A stretch of DNA of 64,000 bases from Deltaproteobacteria bacterium (GTDB lineage: Bacteria > Desulfobacterota > Desulfobulbia > Desulfobulbales > Desulfocapsaceae), in assembly GCA_002747825.1 (NCBI GenBank), contig PDQQ01000011.1, positions 62,001-126,000 of the forward strand, given 5' to 3'. The notes beneath the pieces are model-generated. The model was given only the letters and a program-made list of their open reading frames with translations, searched no databases and was not told where the DNA came from. Positions within the stretch are counted from its first letter, which is position 1. Each line of letters begins with the position of its first letter. A program made the position numbers and the translations under genes. Positions 35,571 through 43,691 of this stretch are shown one piece after another.

Positions 35571-38500
35571 ATGGTTAGCAAGAAAGGTACATATCGGGAA
35601 ATATCCTGTTTTTACGCCCTTTTTTTTGTCATCCTGTCGCTTTGGGACTATGGACATTGTGCGACCAATGAAGGGATAGTTCCAGAGCGGGACCTTACTG
35701 TCACTAACGAAAAGGCTGCAATTCCAGAGTGGAAAACGTTTTGGGATGATGCCAGAGCTCTGGTACGTCAAGAACGTTACCAGCAAGCAAAGCAGACCTA
35801 CGCCCGTCTCTTTGCCCTCAGACCGGAGGTGGAAGAGGCGAGCTGGGAATATTGCAAGGTCTTGCTTGAGCTGAAGGAGTACAAAACTGCTCATAAAATT
35901 ATCTCCTGGCTGTTGGAAATACAACCATCGAAGCAAGAATATCTCCTTGTCGCCGGAAAGATTGCAGCTCAGGAGAAACACTATATCGAGGCCAAAACGC
36001 ATTTTGGCAATCTCCTTGCTTTGGCCCCCTTGGGGCAATACAGTACAGAGGCGCTTCACGGTCTGGCGTATGCTCTCAGAGCCTCTGGAAAGAGAAAAGA
36101 GGCCTTCCCTCTGCTGCAGCAACTGCTCATTCGCCAAAGCGAACAGGAAAACCTCCGCCAGGATCTGGCCGAAGACGCTGTTATTCTCGGGAAAAGAGCT
36201 CTTGCCCGCCGTCTGTATCTGGAGCTCATCGCAGATGAAGGTGTTGACGATACGGTTATTGTGCGTGCTGTTGATCTGTTTGCAAGGATCGGAGATAGCG
36301 AAGCAAAAATGGCCGCCTGGAAGATTTTCCTCGAACGCCACCCAGGCTACGAACCCTTTCGTCTTTCTCTGATTGAAGAGCTGGTACACGCCGGAAGCTA
36401 TGCGGATGCAATGTCTCAATATGACATGTTAATTGCGCGATCCAAAGAAGCTGGACAATACCTTCTCAAGGCAGCAGAACTTGCGGAAAAATATCTTAAA
36501 AGAGCTGATAAAGCCCTTGTCTATCTGGATGCTTTTTGCAAGCTCCATCCGGAAGATCTTGCCAGTCTCCAGCGAATTCAGAGAATTGAAAAACAGTTGG
36601 CCGAGGAGTTTATCGTCATTGCTCAAAATGATGGTGCAGAGCTGCTTTGGGCTGATCTTGAAAAGTTGAGCTCCAATCGGGTGGCAATCTTTTCTCAGAT
36701 GGCTGTCCTGCTCAGGGCCCAAAATGCAGGCAAAGCACTGACCGATGTTTTGGAGGTTCTCTACCATAATCAGGCTAAATCACCCCGGTTGGCCCTTGAA
36801 CTTGCAAAACTGCTCAATGCCCAGAAAGAATACAGCAAAAGTCTGGTCTACCTGGAAGATCTGCCCGCAAAAATCGAGGAATCTGAAGTCCTTTTGTTAA
36901 AGGCCGACAACGAAATGCAGCTCGGGGACGAACCTGGTGCCTTGCACTCCCTGATGGCGGTGATGCGGGCTCATCCGGAGGATCATGATCTGGCGTTCAG
37001 ATGTCTTGAGATTGCAGGATTACTCGGTTTTATCGACCAGCAAAAGGAAATTTTTGCTGTACTTCTCGAACAGTTTAACGGCTCTCTACCGCCTGAAATA
37101 GTGATACGCTATGTTCAATTACTGGTAATCAACGGTTTTTATGAAGAGGCCCTCTACAAATGTAATTGGGCTCTTGATCAGTATTCGGCTGCTGAAGTGG
37201 TTCTGAGTTTACGCTTTTTGAAGGCTCTTTCTTTGCGAGAATCCGGCAGGGCTCTTGAGGCCGAGCAGAGCCTGCGGGTTCTTCTTGCTGTACCAGGGAC
37301 TCGAGACAATGTCTTGTTGCAGCTTGCTGAAAACGCTATAGAAGACAAAGACTTTCGTGCAGCCCGTATATGGCTTGAGGCGATACAGGGTGAACGGCAT
37401 GTCCCGCTCAACCGCCTCTATCGCATCTCTTTTCAGCATCGTTTATTACTGGTTCGGAGCCAGCTTGCAATTTTTGCAGGAGAAATTGACGAGGCAAGAG
37501 CCCTGTTGCAGAATGCAGAAAGAGACATTGGTCTGTTCTCCGGTTCGATGGATTTGGGGCTGGAAAAAGAGGTCTTGCTGCAGCAAATCGCTTCTGTTCA
37601 GGGGGCTTCAAGTAGAGGCCTGATACATTTTGAAGGTTCTGGTGTTGTCGGATTTTCTCCCGAGATCTTTGTTTTGCAAGAGGCCCGTTTATCCGAGCGT
37701 AAAAAGGGCAAGAAACATCAGGAACTGGAGAAGGAGCTGTATCAAAGAGGCGGTCTGCTCTGCACCCGGGCGTTGGCGGTGGTCGAGAGAGAAATTGACC
37801 TTGGCTATTTTACCCTTGCCCAGACCCATATAGATCTTCTACTGCCACGCATTCCTGATTCAGCTCGCCTGTTACGGTCGCAAATGCGAATCTATGTCGA
37901 GGAAGGGAGTCTTGATCAGGCAAAAAGGGTCGCGGATAAACTCCGGACCTCATATGGGGATGAAAGCAGCTTTTGTCTCGATTCTATGGATCTGGACGCC
38001 AGGAGCAGGGACTATACAAAGGCGCTCGCCATGTTTCATAGCTGTTTTGGTACAGAAACTGTTGATCGTAAGATCCCCGGGAGTCAAGAGCCCGATTACA
38101 GGTTGATTGTATACTATGCCAGGTTGCTCTGGGGCGCAGGACAACGTGAACGGGCCTTGGCTGTGTATGAAACACTGCTCACTCCCTCAGCATATGAAAA
38201 GTTGATTGGCGAATTTGCGAGCAGGAACATCAATTACCAGTATCTGACAAGAGATCAGACCTTGTGGAACTCTATGCTGCTGCTGCTGGAATCTGACCCT
38301 GAGATCATAGCGGAACTTATCCAACCTGAATTTCAGATAGATAATCTGGATAATGATGCCGGACAGATAGTTGCAGATAACTATGCTTCATATAGGTGGC
38401 AAGACCGTATAGGAGAAGAGCTGTCGGCCAGAAAAGCGGCCTATGAACGAAATTATCGCTACGCCGTCAAAAGTTATGAAAAACTCTTAAAAAAAGAGGA

Positions 38501-39566
38501 TACAATAGCGAGCAAGATCGATCTTGCCAGGATGTATGGACGAATATCACAGTACAGAAAAGGGGCGATGGTGTACAAGGAGATATCTTCTGAAACACCG
38601 GTTACACCTGAACTGGCTGAGTCTATCCGCAGAAACTTCCTGCGCATCCGGCCGACCAATACCATAGATTTCACGCTGCATGAACGACAGGGGAGAGAAG
38701 GTGATGTTGATATAAGAAAAGAGACTGTAGGATCTTCTTTTCGGCTTTCTCCGCTGTTGAGTCAGGATGTTACTTTGGGTATTACCAATAGCAAATATAA
38801 ATCAAAGATACGACAGGGGTCTCTAACGACGAATGGTCTTTTTGCCGGTATCGTTCAGGATTTTGCTGATGATTACGAGTTTAAGGCGCGTCTTTCGGGT
38901 GAAAAGGGAAGTTCTGCGCGGAGTTGGATCTGCTATGACTTGGCAATTGAAGGAAACATTGATGATTATGTCTCAGGCCACCTTCGTTTTGGCAAAGAGA
39001 TGGTCGACGACAGTGTCGACGCTGTGGCCGCAAATCTCTATCGACAGTATCTACAGACAGGCCTGACCATCGAAACACAATTGGGTGTTACATTTGGAGG
39101 AGACGTCAAATACAGTATCTATAGCGATGACAATGAGCAAAAATACTTTTCGCTGTTTTCTTCGTACACCTATTTTGGCGATCTGTTTCAGCTGGATTTG
39201 AAATACAATTTTGATTATTTCTTAAACAATACCGATGGTTCAAAACTTCTTCCGGATCTCATTGATGAGGGCAGGAATGCTGCCAATATGTACTGGCGTC
39301 CGGAATTTTACTCACAACATACTGTAAGAGCTGAATTTAAAAAGGACTTTTATGGTTATCTGAGCGATGCTGAAAATAAAATGAGCTATGTAAAGTGTGG
39401 TACCGGGCTGCGTTTGGAAGACAATTCAACCTTGGTTTATTTGACGGATCTGGATATTTTTCTTGAAATGAGTCCACATTTATTATTAAAAGGCAGCTTC
39501 AAATTACATACTGGTGATCCTGTAGATGAGAAGATGCTCCTGTTCTCCCTTCAGTATAGCTGGTAA
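35571..39566 (+). CDS. Very large TPR protein with predicted C-terminal outer-membrane barrel
   Basis: The 1331-residue protein begins with a signal peptide (FYALFFVILSLWDYGHC) and continues with some 900 residues of TPR-like helical pairs (for example WDDARALVRQERYQQAKQTYARLFALRPEVEEA). The last 300 or so residues change to alternating beta-rich sequence ending LLFSLQYSW, with a terminal aromatic residue as in outer-membrane barrels. This layout recalls PelB/BcsC/PgaA-type polysaccharide exporters. No pel, bcs or pga synthase is next to it; a sugar aminotransferase precedes it, which suggests a glycan role but does not prove it. Confidence 0.8.
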   Translation: MVSKKGTYREISCFYALFFVILSLWDYGHCATNEGIVPERDLTVTNEKAAIPEWKTFWDDARALVRQERYQQAKQTYARLFALRPEVEEASWEYCKVLLELKEYKTAHKIISWLLEIQPSKQEYLLVAGKIAAQEKHYIEAKTHFGNLLALAPLGQYSTEALHGLAYALRASGKRKEAFPLLQQLLIRQSEQENLRQDLAEDAVILGKRALARRLYLELIADEGVDDTVIVRAVDLFARIGDSEAKMAAWKIFLERHPGYEPFRLSLIEELVHAGSYADAMSQYDMLIARSKEAGQYLLKAAELAEKYLKRADKALVYLDAFCKLHPEDLASLQRIQRIEKQLAEEFIVIAQNDGAELLWADLEKLSSNRVAIFSQMAVLLRAQNAGKALTDVLEVLYHNQAKSPRLALELAKLLNAQKEYSKSLVYLEDLPAKIEESEVLLLKADNEMQLGDEPGALHSLMAVMRAHPEDHDLAFRCLEIAGLLGFIDQQKEIFAVLLEQFNGSLPPEIVIRYVQLLVINGFYEEALYKCNWALDQYSAAEVVLSLRFLKALSLRESGRALEAEQSLRVLLAVPGTRDNVLLQLAENAIEDKDFRAARIWLEAIQGERHVPLNRLYRISFQHRLLLVRSQLAIFAGEIDEARALLQNAERDIGLFSGSMDLGLEKEVLLQQIASVQGASSRGLIHFEGSGVVGFSPEIFVLQEARLSERKKGKKHQELEKELYQRGGLLCTRALAVVEREIDLGYFTLAQTHIDLLLPRIPDSARLLRSQMRIYVEEGSLDQAKRVADKLRTSYGDESSFCLDSMDLDARSRDYTKALAMFHSCFGTETVDRKIPGSQEPDYRLIVYYARLLWGAGQRERALAVYETLLTPSAYEKLIGEFASRNINYQYLTRDQTLWNSMLLLLESDPEIIAELIQPEFQIDNLDNDAGQIVADNYASYRWQDRIGEELSARKAAYERNYRYAVKSYEKLLKKEDTIASKIDLARMYGRISQYRKGAMVYKEISSETPVTPELAESIRRNFLRIRPTNTIDFTLHERQGREGDVDIRKETVGSSFRLSPLLSQDVTLGITNSKYKSKIRQGSLTTNGLFAGIVQDFADDYEFKARLSGEKGSSARSWICYDLAIEGNIDDYVSGHLRFGKEMVDDSVDAVAANLYRQYLQTGLTIETQLGVTFGGDVKYSIYSDDNEQKYFSLFSSYTYFGDLFQLDLKYNFDYFLNNTDGSKLLPDLIDEGRNAANMYWRPEFYSQHTVRAEFKKDFYGYLSDAENKMSYVKCGTGLRLEDNSTLVYLTDLDIFLEMSPHLLLKGSFKLHTGDPVDEKMLLFSLQYSW

Positions 39567-39663
39567 GCCGCTACATTTTTTGTGTATTGTTTCGTCGTTT
39601 TGCTCGTTTCCAGATGCTTTGACAGGCTGATCTTGGTATTCGGCAAGGGAAGAGGAGGATTTG

Positions 39664-40149
39664 ATGATCGATAGAGTGCCAATGTCAAGACATGGTAACC
39701 AGAGACTGCGGGATGAGCTCCAACATCTGGAAAAGGTTGAACGCTTTGAGGTGGTAAAAGCAATTGAAGTCGCCCGGGAACATGGCGACCTGAAGGAAAA
39801 CGCCGAGTACCACGCAGCAAAGGATCGTCAAGGTCATATTGAAGGGCGTATCCTTGAGCTTAAGGATAAACTGTCGCGGGCCGAAATTATTGATTGTTCC
39901 AAGGTGCCAACCGATATTGTCATTTTTGGTACGGTGGTAAAACTTCTTGATCTGGATACCGATGAGGAGTTGTCGTATCAGCTTCTCGGTCCGGACGAGG
40001 CGGATGTTAACAATGGATCAATCTCCGTGTTTTCACCTATCGGCAAGGCAATACTGGGCAAGGAGGAGGGGGACGAGGTTATCGTTATAACTCCAGGGGG
40101 GAAAAGAATTTTTGAGGTTATACATATCGGAGCAAGTTCGCAGGCCTAA
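39664..40149 (+). CDS. greA: Transcript cleavage factor GreA
   Basis: GreA rescues backtracked RNA polymerase by stimulating cleavage of the transcript. The 161-residue protein has the N-terminal coiled coil with the acidic tip (REHGDLKENAEYHAAKDRQ) and the C-terminal FKBP-like domain (SPIGKAILGKEEGDEVIVITPGGKRIFEV). ATG 39664 is preceded by GAGGAGG; the TTG at 39661 in the track is less likely. It lies 97 bp after the TPR gene, probably with its own promoter. Confidence 0.96.
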   Translation: MIDRVPMSRHGNQRLRDELQHLEKVERFEVVKAIEVAREHGDLKENAEYHAAKDRQGHIEGRILELKDKLSRAEIIDCSKVPTDIVIFGTVVKLLDLDTDEELSYQLLGPDEADVNNGSISVFSPIGKAILGKEEGDEVIVITPGGKRIFEVIHIGASSQA

Positions 40150-40314
40150 TCCAGAATCATCGATGCTGTTCCTCCTGTTTTTCCGAAACTTCGAGTGGTT
40201 AATCGTGCCAGGGAGAGCTCCGTCAGAGAGGGCTGGAGTCAGGCTGGTAAAAACAACAACGTCGGGAGCAAAAGAAGAGCTGTATCGACAATTGTCTTGT
40301 GACGGTCCAAACGT

Positions 40315-40899
40315 TCAGGTCTGCAAAAGGCCGTTTTGGACGAGGGTCAGGGTTTGTAGCGTCAACTCTTCTACTGAGTAATGGCTTTCCATTGAGTTAT
40401 TCCAAACCCTTGAAACCTCATCTAAGGCCCCGAAGATGATGCGTTGGGCCACCTCGGGTTTAATTTCCGGATTATATCTTTTTTCCTGCTGTCCCTTGAT
40501 AATGATTTCAGAAATTATTCCGGTATATTCTGAAAATTTGTTATTCCTGTAAGTCTTTATAATCTTGCTTGTCTGTCGTAGTTCCGTCTGGATAACTTCG
40601 GCAAGATAGCGATTTTTCTTCATCGCCTGAAGATGTTGTCTGACAAATACTTCCAACATCCTCTCCGGGCATGTCTCTTTTTCCAGCAGTTTTCTCGTGT
40701 TGTGCAATATTTTCCCAACTTCTTCCTCAAAGACAGACAACAGTATATCGTTTTTATTATTGAAATATAAGTAGATAGTGCCGTCTGCGACCTTGGCTTC
40801 TTTGGCAATATCAGATATACGTGCTGTGAAAAAACCTTTTTTGGCAAAAACCTTGGTCGCGGCCGTTATAATTTTTGAGTGTTTGTTGTCAGCCTTCAT
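40315..40899 (-). CDS. TetR-family repressor (FadR-like)
   Basis: A 194-residue regulator with N-terminal HTH (KIITAATKVFAKKGFFTARISDIAKEAKVADGTIYLYF) and a helical ligand domain. The HTH and region KNDILLSVFEE resemble the TetR-type repressors of fatty-acid degradation (Bacillus FadR group). A perfect TGAATGGCCATTCA palindrome lies about 45 bp upstream of its start, close to the operator type of that group. Acyl-CoA sensing is therefore a reasonable inference, not proven. No fatty-acid gene is next to it. Confidence 0.9.
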   Translation of the reverse strand: MKADNKHSKIITAATKVFAKKGFFTARISDIAKEAKVADGTIYLYFNNKNDILLSVFEEEVGKILHNTRKLLEKETCPERMLEVFVRQHLQAMKKNRYLAEVIQTELRQTSKIIKTYRNNKFSEYTGIISEIIIKGQQEKRYNPEIKPEVAQRIIFGALDEVSRVWNNSMESHYSVEELTLQTLTLVQNGLLQT

Positions 40900-40944
40900 T
40901 GTTTAAAAGTACAGCAGGTCTGTATTGATAGAGGGGCCAGCGAG

Positions 40945-40958
40945 TGAATGGCCATTCA
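40945..40958. promoter_or_regulatory. Probable TetR operator
   Basis: TGAATGGCCATTCA is a perfect 14-bp palindrome, 45 bp before the tetR start codon. It resembles the TGAATG-n-CATTCA sites of FadR-type TetR repressors, so autoregulation is likely. Confidence 0.65.
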
Positions 40959-41212
40959 TTCTTGTAACGTTTTGTCTGAGTTTTGTCAATAATCAATAGC
41001 TTATCTTCGCTGTTTGCAGGGCGTGGACTTCTGTTTATCTCTTTTTGATGTTGTATGTATATGCGTTGTTTGTCTGTGGAGTATCTCTGGTAACGGATAC
41101 CTGTTCAGCCCTGGCAGGTTGCGGTATTTTTAATTGAAAAAAAGGAAAATACATGCTCTTTTAATATCTTGTCTTTTATTATTCGTGTTCTTTTAGAGCA
41201 TTTGTACAGACA

Positions 41213-41227
41213 TTTCAACCGTTGAAA
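41213..41227. promoter_or_regulatory. Inverted repeat before purD-purE
   Basis: TTTCAAC-C-GTTGAAA, a perfect 7-bp inverted repeat with one central base, ends 22 bp before the start codon and overlaps the position expected for the transcription start or leader. It could be an operator for a purine regulator, but it does not match E. coli PurR. Confidence 0.4.
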
Positions 41228-41249
41228 ATATCCTCGTATTGGAGCTTTT

Positions 41250-43031
41250 ATGAAGGTTCTTGTTGTTGGTTCCGGTGGACGCGAGCATGCGCTTGTATGG
41301 AAGATTGCTCAGAGCAACAAAGTCAAAAAAATCTATTGTGCCCCAGGCAATGCCGGAATTGAAAAACTGGCCAGATGCGTTGATATCGCAGCGACAGACA
41401 TTGACGCCTTGCTTCAATTTGCCTTGACCAAGCGGATTGATTTAACGGTTGTTGGTCCGGAATCCTCGCTGGTTGCCGGCATTGTAGATCTCTTTGAGGC
41501 TCATGGTCTGCGGATCTTTGGTCCGAGTAAAGAGGCCGCAAATCTTGAAGGTTCGAAGGTATTTGCGAAGAATTTTCTGAAAAAATATCAGATTCCAAGC
41601 GCGGAGTTTGAGACCTTTAATAACAAGAAAAAAGCGAAAAAATTCATTGAAGCCAAAGGGGCACCACTGGTTGTAAAGGCCGATGGCCTGGCGGCAGGCA
41701 AGGGGGTCTTTGTCGCCAGGACTGTCGAGGAGGCCAAGCAGGCTGTCGATGACATAATGTCCAACAAGGTCTTTGGCAAGGCTGGTGACTCTGTTGTAAT
41801 AGAGGCCTGTCTGGCGGGAGAGGAAGTCTCCTTTATCGTCTTTACAGATGGGAAAACAGTTCTGCCATTGCCCAGCTCGCAGGATCACAAGGCGATATTT
41901 GACAACGACGAGGGACCTAATACCGGCGGTATGGGGGCATATAGCCCGGCCCCTGTCGTCAGCGACAGTATTGCAGATTATGTTGTGAATCAGGTTATGC
42001 AGGCGGCCGTCGAAGGCATGCGACAGGAAGGTATCGTCTATAAGGGCTTTTTGTACGCCGGATTGATGATCGAAAAAGACCAGGTTCGTGTTCTTGAGTT
42101 TAACTGCCGGTTGGGGGATCCTGAAGCGCAGCCCTTGCTGATGCGCCTGAAGACTGACATCATTGAAATCTTTGATTCGGTAATAGACCAACGACTTGAA
42201 GAGATCCAGGTTGAGGTTGATCCCCGTCCAACAGCCTGCGTTGTGATGGCAGCTGGAGGTTATCCGGGACACTTTGCAAAGGGCAGGCGTATTTGCGGGC
42301 TCTCCAGGGTCTCGAAGATTGCCGGACTGGAGGTCTTTCATGCCGGAACCGTGAGAGAATCAGGGCGTCTTGTTACCAGTGGCGGTCGGGTTCTCGGCAT
42401 TACAGCCATTGGTGATGATCTGCGGGCAGCCCTTGGGCTCTGTTACCGGGCCGTAGAAGCTATTCGTTGGCCTGACTGCTATTATCGCAGGGATATTGGT
42501 GCCAAGGCCCTTGCAAAGCTTGATAAAGGAGATAACACGCAGATACAGGTCGGTATCGTTATGGGGAGTGACTCCGATCTCTCTGTGATGAAAGCTGCTG
42601 CTGATATTGTAAGAGATATGGGTGTTTCGTGTGAGATGACTGTTGCTTCAGCTCACAGGAGCCCTGAAAGAGCAGCCGCGTACGCTCACTCGGCAAAATC
42701 AAGAGGGGTGAAGGTCATTATCGCAGGTGCAGGAATGGCGGCTCATCTGGCCGGGGTATTGGCGGCTCATACGGATCTACCTGTTATCGGTGTTCCTCTA
42801 AACGCCTCATCGCTCAATGGAATCGATGCCCTGTTATCAACGGTACAAATGCCTCCGGGTGTTCCGGTCGCTACCATGGGCATTGGTCGCGCTGGTGCCA
42901 AAAATGCAGGGATTATGGCGTTAAAGATACTTGCCCTGTCAGACCATGATCTGGCGGAAAAGCTCGTTGCATATCGTGAAAGAATGGTGGCTGCGGTTGA
43001 AGAAAAGGCAAAACGGGTTGAAAGGCAGTAG
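41250..43031 (+). CDS. purD-purE: Fused GAR synthetase (PurD) and N5-CAIR mutase (PurE)
   Basis: Residues 1-425 are PurD, phosphoribosylamine-glycine ligase (step 2 of purine synthesis): KVLVVGSGGREHALVWK at the start, ATP-grasp motifs LVVKADGLAAGKGV and FNCRLGDPEAQ. Residues 430-593 are PurE, which makes CAIR from N5-CAIR: VGIVMGSDSDL, VASAHRSPE, and GAGMAAHLAG. The two are in one uninterrupted frame. The junction holds out-of-frame TGA and TAA stops and an AAAGGAG, like a former gene boundary. The ATG has GGAG upstream. The PurE part has no start codon of its own close to its N-terminus, so a single protein is expected. Confidence 0.92.
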   Translation: MKVLVVGSGGREHALVWKIAQSNKVKKIYCAPGNAGIEKLARCVDIAATDIDALLQFALTKRIDLTVVGPESSLVAGIVDLFEAHGLRIFGPSKEAANLEGSKVFAKNFLKKYQIPSAEFETFNNKKKAKKFIEAKGAPLVVKADGLAAGKGVFVARTVEEAKQAVDDIMSNKVFGKAGDSVVIEACLAGEEVSFIVFTDGKTVLPLPSSQDHKAIFDNDEGPNTGGMGAYSPAPVVSDSIADYVVNQVMQAAVEGMRQEGIVYKGFLYAGLMIEKDQVRVLEFNCRLGDPEAQPLLMRLKTDIIEIFDSVIDQRLEEIQVEVDPRPTACVVMAAGGYPGHFAKGRRICGLSRVSKIAGLEVFHAGTVRESGRLVTSGGRVLGITAIGDDLRAALGLCYRAVEAIRWPDCYYRRDIGAKALAKLDKGDNTQIQVGIVMGSDSDLSVMKAAADIVRDMGVSCEMTVASAHRSPERAAAYAHSAKSRGVKVIIAGAGMAAHLAGVLAAHTDLPVIGVPLNASSLNGIDALLSTVQMPPGVPVATMGIGRAGAKNAGIMALKILALSDHDLAEKLVAYRERMVAAVEEKAKRVERQ

Positions 43032-43668
43032 GCTCGCTATCACAGGAAAGGCCTCTATCGACAAGGCGGCCCGCTGCATACGGAGGGGAGGGGTAGTGGC
43101 CTTCCCGACTGAGACCTACTATGGGTTGGCGGTGGATCCGTTTAACGGGGAAGCTGTAGAGAAGTTGTTTCGTCTTAAACAACGCCCGCCAGACAGACCG
43201 GTTCTGCTTTTACTCGAGAATCTTGAGCAACTGTATCTGCTTGTCTCCGATTTTCCCGAGCAATACCAACCGCTGATTGAGCGTTATTGGCCGGGACCGT
43301 TGACCCTCGTCTTTCCTGCATTACAGTCAATGGAGAAGAAAATAACAGCCGGAACTGGCAGTGTCGGAGTGCGTATCAGCCCCCATCCAATCGCAAGTCA
43401 ACTGGTTGCAGCTGTTGGGCATCCGATTACCGCGACCAGTGCCAATCTCTCCGGGCAGCCTCCGGCCAGAAATGTCGGAGAGATTGCTGCCATGTTCGAA
43501 AATGCAATTGATCTTGTCCTTGACGGCGGTGAGGCCGGTACCACTCTATGTTCGACCGTTGTCGGAATAAAGGACTCAAAAATCAAGGTGTTACGCAGTG
43601 GTCAGGTGGATGTGGATCATGAACTGAGAAAGAATACGCGTTGCTTCACCGGCCGCAGAGAGCGATAA
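43018..43668 (+). CDS. Threonylcarbamoyl-AMP synthase (Sua5/YrdC/YciO family)
   Basis: Makes threonylcarbamoyl-AMP from Thr, bicarbonate and ATP for tRNA t6A; TsaD (14.2 kb) uses it. The sequence has GGVVAFPTETYYGLAVDP, KQRPPDRPVLLLL, and ITATSANLSGQPPARN. At about 216 residues it is the short, YrdC-like form with a small tail. The track frame opens inside purD-purE (42931). The likely start is TTG 43018, overlapping the purE end by 14 bp, since no ATG fits; this is inferred. YciO-type paralogues are similar, so the assignment to t6A is probable rather than certain. Confidence 0.88.
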   Translation: MKGSRLAITGKASIDKAARCIRRGGVVAFPTETYYGLAVDPFNGEAVEKLFRLKQRPPDRPVLLLLENLEQLYLLVSDFPEQYQPLIERYWPGPLTLVFPALQSMEKKITAGTGSVGVRISPHPIASQLVAAVGHPITATSANLSGQPPARNVGEIAAMFENAIDLVLDGGEAGTTLCSTVVGIKDSKIKVLRSGQVDVDHELRKNTRCFTGRRER

Positions 43669-43691
43669 AGAGCATTGGGCGCTTTATCCCA

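Larger units (their letters stand above)
40900..41249. other. Divergent promoter region between tetR and purD-purE
   Basis: 350 bp with no gene. It contains the TetR operator candidate at 40945-40958 near tetR and an inverted repeat at 41213-41227 near purD-purE. The middle part is AT-rich and unmarked. Confidence 0.4.

Noticed and set aside
35187-36419. 410-residue minus ORF across the aminotransferase/TPR gene boundary
   Set aside because: Long but antisense to two well-supported genes; composition is not protein-like and no motif is seen.
41442-42341. 299-residue minus ORF opposite purD
   Set aside because: Antisense shadow of conserved PurD coding sequence.
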